Notes: generated by a model not told the origin, from the letters alone. A DNA stretch of 64,000 bases from Asanoa ishikariensis (GCF_900107455.1 NZ_FNQB01000006.1:124001-188000), one strand, 5' to 3'. Numbered from the stretch's first letter, positions 33,302-43,440 are shown. Translations and numbers: made by a program.

Positions 33302-35329
33302 TCAGTGTGCGCCGTCCGAGTTGTTGTTGGGCGAGCTGCCGCCCACTCGGGCCTCGGCTCCGTCGGCCTCGGCCTGGACCTTGAGCGCGTCGCGCTCGGC
33401 CGGGGTGAGGACCGGCGGCTCGGTCGACGGGCGACGCTTGCCGAAGCCGTTGAAGGGTGCCATCGGCGGCCGCTTGACGACTCGCGCGGCGATCCGCGCC
33501 ATGTCGGCGGTCGAGATGGTCTCCTTCTCGATCAGCTCCAGCACGAGGCTGTCGAGGACGTCCCGGTATTCCACCAGGATCTCCCAGGCCTCGTCGTGCG
33601 CGAGCTCGATCAGCGAGCGGACCTCGCCGTCGATCTCGGCCGCGACCACGTCCGAGTAGTCGCGCTCGTGGCCCATCGTGCGTCCCAGGAACGGCTCGTC
33701 GCCGCTGGTGCCGTACTTGACCGCGCCGAGCTTCGACGACATGCCGTATTGGGTGACCATCGCCCGGGCCAGCGACGTGGCCTTCTTGATGTCGTCGCCC
33801 GCGCCGGTGGTCGGCTCGTGGAAGACCAGTTCCTCGGCCGCCCGACCGCCCAGCGCGTACGCCAGCGTGTCGATCATTTCGGCCCGGGTCTGGGTGTACT
33901 TGTCTTCCGTCGGCAGCACCAGGGTGTGACCCAGCGAACGCGAGCGCGGCAGGATCGTCACCTTGTGCACCGGCGCCGAGTGCGGCAGCGCCCAGGCGAC
34001 CAGCGCGTGGCCGCCCTCGTGATAAGCGGTGATCTTCTTTTCGTGGTCGCTCATCACGCGGGTCTTGCGCTGCGGGCCGGCGACCACGCGGTCGATCGAC
34101 TCTTCGAGGTTGTCGTTGGTGATCGCCCGGCCGTCGACGCGGGCGGTCAGCAGCGCGGACTCGTTGATCACGTTGGCCAGGTCGGCACCGCTGAAGCCGG
34201 GGGTACGCCGGGCGACCGCGTCGAGGTCGACGTCGGGCGCGAACGGCTTGCCCTTGGCGTGCACCCGCAGGATCGCCTTGCGGCCGTCCATGTCGGGGGT
34301 GTCGACGGCGATCTGCCGGTCGAAGCGGCCGGGACGCAGCAGCGCCGGGTCGAGGATGTCGGGCCGGTTCGTGGCCGCGATCAGGATGACCCCGCCCTTG
34401 GTGTCGAAGCCGTCCATCTCGACGAGGAGCTGGTTGAGCGTCTGCTCGCGCTCGTCGTGACCGCCGCCCATGCCGGCGCCGCGGTGGCGGCCGACGGCGT
34501 CGATCTCGTCGACGAACACGATCGCCGGAGCGTTGGCCTTGGCCTGCTCGAAAAGGTCGCGGACCCGGCTCGCGCCGACACCGACGAACATCTCGACGAA
34601 GTCCGAACCGGAGATCGAGTAGAACGGCACGCCGGCCTCACCGGCGACCGCTCGGGCGAGCAGCGTCTTACCGGTGCCCGGCTGGCCGAAGAGCAGCACG
34701 CCCTTCGGGATCTTGGCGCCGAGCGCCTGGTACTTCGCCGGGTTCTGCAGGAAGTCCTTGATCTCGCGAAGCTCTTCGACCGCCTCGTCGGCGCCCGCGA
34801 CGTCCGCGAACGTCGTCTTCGGCGTGTCCTTGGTGATCATCTTCGCCTTGGACTTGCCGAAGTTGAGGACGCGGGAGCCGCCGCCCTGCATCTGCGACAT
34901 GAAGAACAGCAGCAGCACGACGAGCAGGACGATCGGGAGCAGGTTGACGAGCAGGCTCAGCAGAACGTTGTCGCCGGAGACCTGGGTGTCGATGTCACCG
35001 CTGATCCGGTCGGCGGTCTTGGCGTTCTGGACGTCGTTCCAGATCTCGTCGCCGACCTCGGCCGGGAACTGCGCCTCGATGCGGTTGGTATTGGTGTCGC
35101 CGAACTTCTGCGGTTGGGCGAGCGTCATCTGGAGGGTCTGTTCCTTGTCCTGGAACGTAACCTCTTGGATGCTGTTGGCGGGTCCGCTGTTGAGCTGCTG
35201 CAGCGCGACGCTGGTATCCACGCGGTGGAAGCTGGGTCCACCCGTGAACAGCGAGCTGAGCGCGATTGCGCCGGCGATCACAAGGATGATCCAGACCACC
35301 GGTCGGCGGAAGAAACGCGTACGTTCCAT
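33302..35329 (-). CDS. ftsH: ATP-dependent zinc metalloprotease FtsH
   Basis: A 675-residue membrane AAA+ protease for quality control of membrane and regulatory proteins. Two membrane segments (residues about 11-29 and 122-143) enclose an external domain. The AAA module has Walker A GQPGTGKT (215-222), pore loop MFVGVGA, Walker B VFVDEID (271-277) and the second region of homology with LLRPGRFDR. The zinc site is HEGGH (437-441). The C-terminal tail is hydrophilic. Start is ATG 35329. Gene order hpt-ftsH-folE is typical for actinobacteria. Confidence 0.97.
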   Translation of the reverse strand: MERTRFFRRPVVWIILVIAGAIALSSLFTGGPSFHRVDTSVALQQLNSGPANSIQEVTFQDKEQTLQMTLAQPQKFGDTNTNRIEAQFPAEVGDEIWNDVQNAKTADRISGDIDTQVSGDNVLLSLLVNLLPIVLLVVLLLFFMSQMQGGGSRVLNFGKSKAKMITKDTPKTTFADVAGADEAVEELREIKDFLQNPAKYQALGAKIPKGVLLFGQPGTGKTLLARAVAGEAGVPFYSISGSDFVEMFVGVGASRVRDLFEQAKANAPAIVFVDEIDAVGRHRGAGMGGGHDEREQTLNQLLVEMDGFDTKGGVILIAATNRPDILDPALLRPGRFDRQIAVDTPDMDGRKAILRVHAKGKPFAPDVDLDAVARRTPGFSGADLANVINESALLTARVDGRAITNDNLEESIDRVVAGPQRKTRVMSDHEKKITAYHEGGHALVAWALPHSAPVHKVTILPRSRSLGHTLVLPTEDKYTQTRAEMIDTLAYALGGRAAEELVFHEPTTGAGDDIKKATSLARAMVTQYGMSSKLGAVKYGTSGDEPFLGRTMGHERDYSDVVAAEIDGEVRSLIELAHDEAWEILVEYRDVLDSLVLELIEKETISTADMARIAARVVKRPPMAPFNGFGKRRPSTEPPVLTPAERDALKVQAEADGAEARVGGSSPNNNSDGAH

Positions 35330-35590
35330 ACTGTTGTCGAGCGGCGAGCCGCCCGCATCCTCCTGATCGACGTTATGACCGTGCCGGACTGGTGCTCCGG
35401 GGTGTCGGCCCGCCGCGGCTCCCCTGCCCAGGACAAGTCCTGTTCAGGACGGCCACGACCCGCGCCGCCGGGTGCGCCACGGTCATTCGAAGGTACACCC
35501 CGAGCGCGAGGCGCAAACCACTGAGCCCCGCGCTAGTCCATACGGTAGCCGGGGATGCTGTAAGTCCGCTGTACGAAGTTGAGGAGATCC

Positions 35591-36172
35591 TCAAACTCGG
35601 GCGTATACCTCAGGCTTGAGGACGCCGACGTAGGGCAGCTCACGGTAGCGCTCGTTGAAGTCGAGCCCGTATCCGACCACGAACTCGCTCGGGATGTCGA
35701 ACCCCACGTACTTCACCGGCACGTGCACCTTGATCGCGTCCGGCTTGCGGAAGAGGGCGACCACCTCGACGCTCGCGGCAGCCCGGGACTCCAGGTATTT
35801 GAGCAGCCAGGAGAGCGTCAGCCCGGAGTCGACGATGTCCTCGACCACGATCACGTGGCGGCCGGCGATGTCCCGGTCGAGATCCTTGAGGATCCGGACG
35901 ACCCCGGACGAGGTCGTGCCCTGCCCGTACGAGGAGACGGCCATGAACTCGAGCTCCACCGGCGGGCCGTGGCGGCCTAGCTCCCGGGCGAAGTCGGCCA
36001 CGAACATCACGGCGCCCTTGAGTACGCAGACGAGCATCAGCCCGTCCGTGACGTTCGCGTAGTCGCTGGCCACCTGCTTGGCGAGGGCTCCGGTCTTCTC
36101 CCGGATCTCCTCTTCGGTGATGATCACGTGATCGATGTCGGCGTCGTACCAGGTGCCGGAGCCGTCGGTCAT
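35591..36172 (-). CDS. hpt: Hypoxanthine phosphoribosyltransferase
   Basis: Salvages hypoxanthine and guanine using PRPP. The 193-residue product has the PRPP-binding motif VIVVEDIVDSGLTL, the flexible-loop region with SSYGQGTTSSG, VCVLKGAVMF, and the purine-site end VGYGLDFNERYRELPYVGVL. The start chosen is ATG 36172; the much longer open frame has no homology. It lies upstream of ftsH with a 261-bp gap that shows only a short AGGAC/GTCCT inverted repeat. Confidence 0.95.
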   Translation of the reverse strand: MTDGSGTWYDADIDHVIITEEEIREKTGALAKQVASDYANVTDGLMLVCVLKGAVMFVADFARELGRHGPPVELEFMAVSSYGQGTTSSGVVRILKDLDRDIAGRHVIVVEDIVDSGLTLSWLLKYLESRAAASVEVVALFRKPDAIKVHVPVKYVGFDIPSEFVVGYGLDFNERYRELPYVGVLKPEVYARV

Positions 36173-36227
36173 GCCCCTAGCCTGCCCCACGCGGGTTACG
36201 CCCCGATGGCCGACCCACCAGGAAGAA

Positions 36228-36260
36228 AGGTGGCCACCCAGCGCTACCGGGCGGCCACCT
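36228..36260 (-). terminator. Probable terminator of the 44-codon gene
   Basis: Inverted repeat with 12-nt arms (36228-36239 and 36249-36260, one mismatch) and a 9-nt loop, starting 7 nt after the stop of the small membrane protein gene and before hpt. It would keep the small gene transcriptionally separate from hpt. Confidence 0.6.
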
Positions 36261-36267
36261 ACCAAGA

Positions 36268-36402
36268 TCAGTAAGTCTGTGGGTCTCGGAAACCACCGCG
36301 TGATGGCTTCCAGTCGGCCGAGTCGTGGGTGTCGGCGGTGAGGCCGGCGGCGGACGCAACCGCGAGGAGGAGCAGAAACGCGACGAAAAGGACGAGTTCC
36401 AT
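36268..36402 (-). CDS. 44-residue single-pass membrane microprotein
   Basis: A short protein with an N-terminal membrane helix (MELVLFVAFLLLLAVASAAG) and a polar tail containing the run THDSADWKPSRGGFRDP. Tails with DSADWKP recur in small actinobacterial proteins of unknown function, to my recollection. The ATG at 36402 has AGAGGGA at a good distance, and a terminator follows the stop. The upstream in-frame extension to 36495 is not needed. Confidence 0.6.
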   Translation of the reverse strand: MELVLFVAFLLLLAVASAAGLTADTHDSADWKPSRGGFRDPQTY

Positions 36403-36553
36403 GGCGGTATCCCTCTGTTTGGTAGTGCTCTTTGGGTGAGGACCGCCGGTGCGCACCGGGCTTGACATAGATAAGTCTGCGCCGGCACCGGACATACAGA
36501 CAGTGGCAGAGATGCCATAGTCCCTCGAATTTCTGCCACCCTTCCGCTAGCCT

Positions 36554-37507
36554 GTGAGCATGCTTCGCAACGTCGCAGTGGTGGTCATGGACGGCGTCGC
36601 CGCCTTCGAGCTCGGCGTGCTGTGTGAGGTCTTCGGCACCGATCGCACGGCCGACGGCTTCCCCGGCTACCGGTTCCACGTGTGCTCGCCGGACGGTGGC
36701 CCGGTGCAGGCCCAGAACGGCTTCACCCTGCTCCCGGCCGCCGACCTGAGCCCGCTGGAAGACGCCGACCTGGTCGCCGTGCCGGCGCACAAGGACGGCG
36801 CGTCCGTGCCACCGGCGGTCCTGGCCGCGCTGCGCAGGGCCGACGCCCGGGGCGCCCAACTGTTCAGCGTCTGCTCGGGCGCGTTCGTCCTGGGCGAGGC
36901 CGGCCTGCTCGACGACCGCGAGTGCACCACCCACTGGCGCTACGCCGACGCGCTACAGGACCGCTTCCCGCGCGCCAAGGTCGCCTGCAACAACCTCTAC
37001 GTCCACGACGGGAACCTGCTGACCAGCGCCGGCACGGCGGCCGGCATCGACGCCTGCCTGCACCTGGTGCGCCAGCAGCACGGCTCGGAGATCGCCACGA
37101 AGCTGGCCCGCCGGATGGTCGTCCCGCCGCACCGCGACGGCGGTCAGGCGCAGTACATCGAGGCCCCGATCGCGCGTACGCCCGAGGCACCCACCCTCGA
37201 ACCGCTGCTCACCTGGCTGATCACCAACCTCGACCGGCCGATCACCGTCGACGACCTGGCCGCCCGCGCCCACATGGCACCGCGCACGTTCGCCCGCCGG
37301 TTCCGCGCGGAGACCGGCACGACGCCGCACGACTGGGTGACCGGCCAGCGCGTCCTGCTCGCCCGGCGTCTGCTGGAGGAGACAGAGCTCGCGGTCGAGA
37401 CGGTCGCGGGCAAGAGCGGCTTCGGCGACGCGGCGACGTTGCGGCACCACTTCAGCCGGCGGGTCGGCGCGACGCCGCACGCGTACCGGTCGACGTTCCG
37501 CAAGTAG
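36554..37507 (+). CDS. GlxA-type transcriptional regulator (DJ-1/PfpI plus AraC HTH)
   Basis: A 317-residue regulator. Residues 1 to about 180 form a DJ-1/PfpI-like ligand domain, with the nucleophile-elbow region LFSVCSGAFVLGEAGLL and TTHWRYAD. Residues about 215-317 are an AraC-type double helix-turn-helix (VDDLAARAHMAPRTFARRFR, VAGKSGFGDAATLRHHFSRR). The target genes are unknown; no obvious catabolic partner is adjacent. It starts at GTG 36554 or the ATG two codons later. Its stop directly abuts that of the converging tilS. Confidence 0.9.
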   Translation: MSMLRNVAVVVMDGVAAFELGVLCEVFGTDRTADGFPGYRFHVCSPDGGPVQAQNGFTLLPAADLSPLEDADLVAVPAHKDGASVPPAVLAALRRADARGAQLFSVCSGAFVLGEAGLLDDRECTTHWRYADALQDRFPRAKVACNNLYVHDGNLLTSAGTAAGIDACLHLVRQQHGSEIATKLARRMVVPPHRDGGQAQYIEAPIARTPEAPTLEPLLTWLITNLDRPITVDDLAARAHMAPRTFARRFRAETGTTPHDWVTGQRVLLARRLLEETELAVETVAGKSGFGDAATLRHHFSRRVGATPHAYRSTFRK

Positions 37508-38494
37508 TCAGTCCGTGACGACTCGCAGCACGCCGGCGATCCGGGCCGCCCGGATCCCGCCGGGCAGGTGGACGGCGCCCTGGCCGTGCCAGCCGGTGAC
37601 CAGCGCCTCGAGCGCGGTGACGTGCCGGTGCGACAACGCGGCCGGCGAGCAGCCCAGCGACAGCGCCCACGAATGCAGGGCCCGCGCGCGCAACGCCGGC
37701 AGCAGCGCTTCGAGCATCGCGACCGACAGTCCTTCGTCGATCAGGGACCGCTCCAGCTCCTCGGCGGCGAGCACGTCGAGCGCCTCGGCGTCCTGGGCCA
37801 GCAGCCGCGCGGTGCGAGCCAGGTTGGACACCACGCCGGGGCCGAGCGCGTCGACCAGCGCCGGCAGGGCAGAACTGCGGACCCGGGACCGGGCGTACGA
37901 CGGGTCGAGGTTGTGCGGGTCCTCCCACGGCTCGAGCCCCATCGCGGCGCACGCCTTGCGGGTCTCGTCGCGGGACATGTCGAGCAGCGGCCGCAGCAGC
38001 GCCACGCCCTCGACGTCGCGCCGGTCCGGCATCGCCGCCATGCCTCGCGGGCCGGCGCCGCGGGCCAGCGCGAGCAGCACCGTCTCGGCCTGGTCGTCGC
38101 GGGTGTGGCCGAGCAGCACCGAGTTGGCGTCGTGGGCGCGGGCGGTGTCGAGCAGCGCGTCGTAGCGGGCCTCGCGCGCGGCCGCCTCGGGGCCGCCGGG
38201 CCGGCCGGACACGTCGACGGACACCACTATGGACGGGCTCAGGTCGACGGACTCACCCCAGGCGGCGACCGCGCTCGCCCGGCGGTCGGAGCCGTCCTGG
38301 AGGCCGTGGTCTATGGTGATCAATCCCGCGCGCAGGCCCATCCGGGGAGCCACGAACGCCGTCGCGGCGGCCAGCGCCAGCGAGTCGGCACCGCCGGAGC
38401 AGGCGACCAGCACCAGCGCGTCCTTGCGTATCCCGTGCAGCATGCGGCGGACCGCGACGCGAGTCGCGGCGACCGGTGGCGCGGGACCGACCAC
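37508..38494 (-). CDS. tilS: tRNA(Ile)-lysidine synthase
   Basis: Attaches lysine to the wobble cytidine of tRNA-Ile(CAU) so that it reads AUA. The 328-residue product has the N-type ATP pyrophosphatase PP-loop LVACSGGADSLALAA (SGGADS at 33-38), TIDHGLQDGSDRRA, VLLGHTRDDQAETVLLALAR and the RPLLD-(M)-SRDE tRNA-side motif. A C-terminal substrate-binding region follows. GTG start at 38494, 9 nt after the upstream stop. An essential gene; its neighbours hpt, ftsH and dacB match the usual order. Confidence 0.95.
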   Translation of the reverse strand: MVGPAPPVAATRVAVRRMLHGIRKDALVLVACSGGADSLALAAATAFVAPRMGLRAGLITIDHGLQDGSDRRASAVAAWGESVDLSPSIVVSVDVSGRPGGPEAAAREARYDALLDTARAHDANSVLLGHTRDDQAETVLLALARGAGPRGMAAMPDRRDVEGVALLRPLLDMSRDETRKACAAMGLEPWEDPHNLDPSYARSRVRSSALPALVDALGPGVVSNLARTARLLAQDAEALDVLAAEELERSLIDEGLSVAMLEALLPALRARALHSWALSLGCSPAALSHRHVTALEALVTGWHGQGAVHLPGGIRAARIAGVLRVVTD

Positions 38495-38503
38495 GGTGGC
38501 TGG

Positions 38504-39583
38504 TCAGTCCTGCGACAGCAGCGGCCCGGAGCCGCCGCCAGGGCCATGGACCCGAGCCACCCAGGCGTCCGGGTCGCCGAGTTCCTCCAGGCGGGGCAGC
38601 GTCAACGGCGAGCTGAAGATCTTGTTGAAGCCGGCCATGCCGACCCGCTCCACGACACCGTGGACGAACTTGCGCCCCTCGGCGTACTGCCGCATCTTCA
38701 CGTCGATGCCGAGCAGCTTGCGCATCGCCTTCTCCAGCGGGTTGCCCGCCTCCCGGCGCCGGTTGAACCGGGCCCGGATCTGCTCGACGGTGGGTATGAC
38801 CTCGGGGCCGACGCCGTCCATCACGAACTCGGCGTGCCCCTCCAGCAGCGTCATCAGGGCGGTCAGCCGGTCGAGGACGGCGCGCTGGCCGGGCGTCTGC
38901 ACCAGGTCGAGGACGCTGGCGCGGCTGTCCGGCTCGCGTATCGCGTCGGAGAGGGTGGCCACGGCGCGCCGGAGCCGGTCGGTGAAGTGCTCGTTGCCGG
39001 CCTGCGAGGCGTCGACGAAGGACTGCACCTCGCTGAGGAAGTAGGCGCGCATCCAGGGCACCGAGGTGAACTGGGTGCGGTGGGTGACCTCGTGCAGGCA
39101 GACCCAGAGGCGGAAGTCGCGGGTGTCGGCACCGAGCTTGCGCTCGACCTCGACGATGTTCGGGGCAACGAGCAGCAATTGCCCTGGATCGGCAGAAAAC
39201 ACCTCATACTGCCCAAGGACCCTGCCGGAGAGGTATGCCAGCACGCTGCCGGCCTGGACACCGGTCAGCCGGGAGCCGATCGCGTCGGTGAACGCGCCAG
39301 GCTCCTTGTCACCGGAGAGCCGAGTGATCAACGGGCTGATCACCTCGCGCAGCCCGGCGACGTTGACGGCGGCCCAGTCGCGGCGGTCGACGACGCGTAC
39401 CGGTGGATGTGCGACCTGCGACTGCAGGCCCGTGTAGTCACTGACGTGACCAGCCGCCTCTTCGGTCAGGCGGCGCAGGTCGGCCACCACCTCGGTGGCT
39501 TCCTCGTAGGAGGCCCGCGGGCCCGACTTACCGAGCGCGCCCGCTGTCGCGGCGGCCAGATCCCAGTCCACGAACTGCGCCAT
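38504..39583 (-). CDS. Zinc-metalloprotease-like protein (DUF2342, coenzyme F420-associated family)
   Basis: A 359-residue soluble protein with the motif LHEVTHRTQF (HEVTH at 164-168), the HExxH-like element of the DUF2342 family, annotated as putative zinc-dependent metallohydrolase linked to F420 biosynthesis. Other conserved stretches are LLLVAPNIVEVERKLG, GHAEFVMDGVG and RRREAGNPLEKAMRKLLGID. The actual activity is unproven. The ATG at 39583 is preferred over the GTG one codon upstream. It lies directly upstream of tilS and downstream of dacB. Confidence 0.85.
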   Translation of the reverse strand: MAQFVDWDLAAATAGALGKSGPRASYEEATEVVADLRRLTEEAAGHVSDYTGLQSQVAHPPVRVVDRRDWAAVNVAGLREVISPLITRLSGDKEPGAFTDAIGSRLTGVQAGSVLAYLSGRVLGQYEVFSADPGQLLLVAPNIVEVERKLGADTRDFRLWVCLHEVTHRTQFTSVPWMRAYFLSEVQSFVDASQAGNEHFTDRLRRAVATLSDAIREPDSRASVLDLVQTPGQRAVLDRLTALMTLLEGHAEFVMDGVGPEVIPTVEQIRARFNRRREAGNPLEKAMRKLLGIDVKMRQYAEGRKFVHGVVERVGMAGFNKIFSSPLTLPRLEELGDPDAWVARVHGPGGGSGPLLSQD

Positions 39584-39650
39584 CACCCCACGGTACCCGT
39601 GCGGGACACCCCCGGCGCGGCATCCGCTAGCCGAAGCTAGCGGGGTTCGG

Positions 39651-41477
39651 TCAGCGGCAGCCGCAGCGGGCCAGGGTCGCGGCGATCCGGTCCAGGGCGC
39701 TGCGGGTGGTGTCGCTGCTGGCCGTCACACCGTCGGTGAGGATGGAGAACGCGAGCAGCCGGCCATCGACCGTGGTGACGACGCCGGCCATCGCGTGGTT
39801 GCCGGTCAGCGTGCCGGTCTTGGCCCGGACCACGCCGGCGGCGGCCTTGCGGTCGGTCGCCTCGCCGAAGCGCTCGTCGAGCGTGCCAGTCCACTGCGCC
39901 ACCGGCAGACCGGCGAACATCTCGGTCAACTCGGGGCGCCTGCCGGACGCGGCGAGCGCGAGCAGTGCGGTCTGCAGGTCGGGGGTCAACCGGTCGGTGC
40001 GGGACAGGCCGCTGCCGTCCGCGAGGACCAACCCGTCGGCCGGCAGCCCGAGCTCACCGACGACCTCGGTCATCGCCGCGCGGGCACCGGCGTACGAGGC
40101 CGGCTTGCCCTTGGCCAGCGCCACCTGGCGGGCCATCGCCTCGGCCACCACGTTGTCGCTGTCGACGAGCATGTACTCGACGAGCCGGACCATCGGCGGC
40201 GACTCCACCCGGGCCAACTCCGTGCCCGGGTCGATGCTGCCGGCCGGGCTGGTCGGTGCCGCGCTCGGCCCCTGCGGCACCGAGCCCTTGGGGGCCGGGG
40301 CGGGGTTGCCTCCGACGCCGAGGGCCTTGGCGAACGCTTTCGCGGCGGCCTCGTCGGGCTTGCTGAACCGCTCGGAGTATCCGTTGTCGAGCTGCTTGGG
40401 TGTCGTCCGCGCGCCGTCGACGGTGAGCGCGGTGGACGGCCCGCCGAAGCCGCCGGTCGGGATGTCGGAGTCCCAGCCCGGCTCGTAGACCGGCCCGGAG
40501 AAGAGGGAGCTGTCGTAGTAGACCTTGGTCGGGGCTGTGCCGCCGAGCGCCTTCTTGGTGGCGGCGGCCAGCTTGTCGAGCCGGGCCGCGCCTGGGTAGA
40601 AGGTCTTGCTGTTGACGCCGAGCGTCGGGTCGCCGCCACCGACCAGGATCACCTCACCCGGGTCGGGTCCCGCGACCACCCGGGTCGGGATCCGGTGGGC
40701 CGGGCCGCGGGTCGCCAGCACGGCGGCCGCGGTGACCAGCTTCATCGTCGAGGCCGGCACGGTCGGCACGTCGCCCTTGTTGGCGTAGAGCACGTTGCCG
40801 GTGACCACGTCGCGGACCACCACGCTGGCGCGGCCGCCGAGGTCGTTGTCGGTGACCAGCTTGCCGATGGCGGTGGTCAGGCCGGCCTCGTTGGGCACGG
40901 GCGCGGTGCCGTCGAGTGAGCCGAGCACGGGGCCGGGCGGCGCGTCGGGCGGGTCGACGACCGGCGTGGGCCGGGACCCGGCGTCGTCGCCGAGCCAGGC
41001 CGCGACCGGGCCCGGGCGGAGCACGACCAGGCCGGCGGCGAAGACGACCAGGACGAGCACGCCGGTCAACGCGACCAGCATCGCGGCCCGGGGGCGGCGG
41101 CGGGGTGCCGGTGCCGGTGCCGGCGGCTGCGGCGCGACGGGCGGCGGCTGGTTCGGATGGCGGCCGACCGGTCCTAACGGGATCGGCGGGCCGCTGGGTC
41201 CGGGCGAGATCGGTGGGCCGATCGGACCCGGAGAGATCGGTGGTTGGTGGGTTGGGGCCGGTGGGACGGGTGGGCCCGCGGGCACGGCGGCGCGGGCGCG
41301 AGTCGGTCCCGCGGGCGGGAACGGGCCGGGCGGCGGCGCGGGCTGTCCGGGGCCGGAACCGTGTAGGTTGGCATCCGTCGGCGGGGGCGACTTTCGCACG
41401 GAATCGGACGTCGGTGGCGTGGCTCCGGGCACCTGTGCCCGACCGCGCGCGGGGCGCGGTTGTGAGTCTTCCCCCAC
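39651..41477 (-). CDS. dacB: D-alanyl-D-alanine carboxypeptidase/endopeptidase (PBP4 type)
   Basis: Trims peptidoglycan cross-links outside the membrane. Reading from the GTG at 41477, which has an exceptionally strong GGGAGGAGG upstream, the product has 608 residues. A proline-rich cytoplasmic N-terminus of about 125 residues is followed by one membrane anchor (about 132-154) and the S13 peptidase domain. Catalytic motifs are STMK (243-246), VDSDN and KTGTL. A longer frame starts at the GTG at 41516 but lacks a binding site. The anchor plus long cytoplasmic leader replaces the cleaved signal peptide of other PBP4 proteins. Confidence 0.93.
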   Translation of the reverse strand: MGEDSQPRPARGRAQVPGATPPTSDSVRKSPPPTDANLHGSGPGQPAPPPGPFPPAGPTRARAAVPAGPPVPPAPTHQPPISPGPIGPPISPGPSGPPIPLGPVGRHPNQPPPVAPQPPAPAPAPRRRPRAAMLVALTGVLVLVVFAAGLVVLRPGPVAAWLGDDAGSRPTPVVDPPDAPPGPVLGSLDGTAPVPNEAGLTTAIGKLVTDNDLGGRASVVVRDVVTGNVLYANKGDVPTVPASTMKLVTAAAVLATRGPAHRIPTRVVAGPDPGEVILVGGGDPTLGVNSKTFYPGAARLDKLAAATKKALGGTAPTKVYYDSSLFSGPVYEPGWDSDIPTGGFGGPSTALTVDGARTTPKQLDNGYSERFSKPDEAAAKAFAKALGVGGNPAPAPKGSVPQGPSAAPTSPAGSIDPGTELARVESPPMVRLVEYMLVDSDNVVAEAMARQVALAKGKPASYAGARAAMTEVVGELGLPADGLVLADGSGLSRTDRLTPDLQTALLALAASGRRPELTEMFAGLPVAQWTGTLDERFGEATDRKAAAGVVRAKTGTLTGNHAMAGVVTTVDGRLLAFSILTDGVTASSDTTRSALDRIAATLARCGCR

Positions 41478-41572
41478 CCGCCCCTCCTCCCGTTCGAAGC
41501 CCGGCCTAGGCGACACTACTGGCGTCCGTGCGTATGCAGGGCGCCAACGCGGTCAGCAAGGAGAGCATGAAA

Positions 41573-42073
41573 ATGGATTTCGACGTCACCGTTGAGATTC
41601 CCAAGGGGAATCGCAACAAGTATGAGGTCGACCATAAGACCGGCCGCATCCGCCTCGACCGCACGCTCTTCACCTCGACGCAGTATCCGGCGGACTACGG
41701 CTTCATCGAGGAGACCCTCGGCGAGGACGGCGACCCGCTGGACGCGCTGGTGCTGGTGACCGAACCGACCTTTCCCGGCTGCCTGATCCGCTGCCGCGCC
41801 ATTGGCATGTTCCGCATGACGGATGAAAAGGGCGGCGACGACAAGGTCCTTTGCGTGCCGTTCGAGGACCCCCGCCAGGAGCACCTGCGGGACATTCATC
41901 ACGTGGGCGAGTTCGACCGCCTGGAGATCCAGCACTTCTTCGAGGTCTACAAAGACCTCGAGCCCGGCAAGTCGGTCGAGGGCGCGACCTGGGTCGGGCG
42001 CACCGAGGCCGAGGCCGAGATCCTGGCCTCCTACCGCCGCGCGGAAGAGGCCAAGGCCGCCGGCACGTACTAG
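41573..42073 (+). CDS. ppa: Inorganic pyrophosphatase
   Basis: Hydrolyses pyrophosphate and so drives many biosynthetic reactions forward. The 166-residue product is of normal length for family I enzymes: [44 protein letters not shown] (metal-binding acidic cluster) and KVLCVP with the DI-HH region. The ATG at 41573 is favoured since AAGGAG lies 9 nt upstream; an ATG six bases earlier would be too close. Its TAG stop overlaps the stop of the converging eccD gene. Confidence 0.95.
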   Translation: MDFDVTVEIPKGNRNKYEVDHKTGRIRLDRTLFTSTQYPADYGFIEETLGEDGDPLDALVLVTEPTFPGCLIRCRAIGMFRMTDEKGGDDKVLCVPFEDPRQEHLRDIHHVGEFDRLEIQHFFEVYKDLEPGKSVEGATWVGRTEAEAEILASYRRAEEAKAAGTY

Positions 42074-43440
42074 TCGACGAGTGTCTGGGCCTGTGCGAAC
42101 AGGCCCAGCACGGCGCAGGCCACCGGGATGACCGCGACCAGCAGGCCGGTGTCCAGCAGGTCCGCGGTGCGGCCCAGGTAGGGCCCCGCCGGGCGGCGGG
42201 CGTAGCCCACCCCGGCCGCGGTCAACAGCACCGCGACGGCCAGGCCGAGTGCGCCGGCGAGGACCGTGGTCAGTTGGTCGGGACGGCCGGCGACGGCGAG
42301 CGCCGCGGCGGCCAGCGCGACGGTGCCCGCCGCCAGCAGCGGCACCCGCTGGCGGACCGTGCGGAAGACCCTGGCCCGGAGCAGCAGCGCGACGCCGCAG
42401 ACGGCCGTGAGCGTCCGACCCCAACCTCCACCGGTGGCGGCCAGGAGCACGGCCGCGACCGACGCCAGCACGGCGTGGCCGATCAGCAGTCCGCCGAGAA
42501 TCTCCTCCGCGCGGGTGACGGCGGTGCGGACCCGCTCCCCCTCCTGGTCGGTGTCCGTGGCGGTCACCGGCGGAATCGGCAACCGGGCCGTCCGGATCGC
42601 CAGCAGGGGCAGCAAGCCGACTCCGCAGACCAGCACGGCGAGCAGGATCGCGGCGGCGCCCCGCGCGGTCAGCGCGAAGCCGATCCCGGCGGTCGCGGCG
42701 CCGAGCAGGCCGGTCAGCACCGCGGCCGAGAAGATCCGGCGGCCGGCGCCCACCCCGATGATGCCGAGCACGCCGTGCAGGGCCAGCGCCGCCGAGCCGA
42801 GCAGCAGCTCCGGCGCTCCGATCCAGGTCAGGCCCGGCACCGGGCCTACGGCGTCGCCGCCGGCCAGCAGCAGGGCACCGGCGGCGAAGGCGTACGGCAG
42901 CGAGTAGGCGCCCAGGGCGATGCCGGCGGGACGGTGGCCGTATGCGCGGGCCGCGAGGATGCCCGCGACCGTGAGGCTGGCGGCCACGCCGAGGGTGGTC
43001 AGCATCGCGGCGATCGAGTCGGGGCCGGCGCGGAGCAGGACGACCAGCGCGGCTCCGAGCGCCACCCCGGCCGCGGCCAGCGCCGCCACCACGGTGTGCT
43101 GGCCGGACCAGGCCGTGCCGTGGCTGCGGGCTCCGTCGGCGATCGCCTCGACGACATCGTCGAACTCGAGCTCCGGCCACTCCTGGTGGGCGGGGACGAG
43201 GTGCAGCAGCTCGCCGTCGCGTACCCCCTGGGCCGCCAGGCTCGCACCGCTCTCGAGCGCCGTGCCGTCCGTGCGGCGCAGGACCCAGCCGCCGTGCGCC
43301 TCGCCGTCGTCGGCGAGCGCGGCACCCGCGTGCCGCACGATCTCGGACAGCAGATCGGCCAGGGGTACGTCCTGCGGTAGCGCGATGTCGACGCGGCGGT
43401 GCGGTGCGTTGACGGTGACCAGGGCGAGTCCGGTGTGCAT
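42070..43440 (-). CDS. eccD: Type VII secretion integral membrane protein EccD
   Basis: A 456-residue channel component. An N-terminal ubiquitin-like domain of about 85 residues ([20 protein letters not shown], ending ELLHLVPA) is followed by about eleven membrane segments, the defined EccD layout. In mycobacterial ESX systems EccD lines the inner-membrane pore with EccB, EccC and EccE. It diverges from eccC with 149 bp between them. No ESX substrate or eccB/eccE gene adjoins it. Confidence 0.88.
   Translation of the reverse strand: MHTGLALVTVNAPHRRVDIALPQDVPLADLLSEIVRHAGAALADDGEAHGGWVLRRTDGTALESGASLAAQGVRDGELLHLVPAHQEWPELEFDDVVEAIADGARSHGTAWSGQHTVVAALAAAGVALGAALVVLLRAGPDSIAAMLTTLGVAASLTVAGILAARAYGHRPAGIALGAYSLPYAFAAGALLLAGGDAVGPVPGLTWIGAPELLLGSAALALHGVLGIIGVGAGRRIFSAAVLTGLLGAATAGIGFALTARGAAAILLAVLVCGVGLLPLLAIRTARLPIPPVTATDTDQEGERVRTAVTRAEEILGGLLIGHAVLASVAAVLLAATGGGWGRTLTAVCGVALLLRARVFRTVRQRVPLLAAGTVALAAAALAVAGRPDQLTTVLAGALGLAVAVLLTAAGVGYARRPAGPYLGRTADLLDTGLLVAVIPVACAVLGLFAQAQTLVD

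Noticed and set aside
35330-35590. RNA gene or riboswitch between ftsH and hpt
   Set aside because: Only a 5-bp inverted repeat (AGGAC/GTCCT) is visible; no conserved riboswitch core could be recognised.
36173-36934. N-terminal extension of hpt to 447 codons
   Set aside because: The extension has no Hpt similarity and covers the small membrane gene and the regulator start; the ATG at 36172 gives a normal Hpt.
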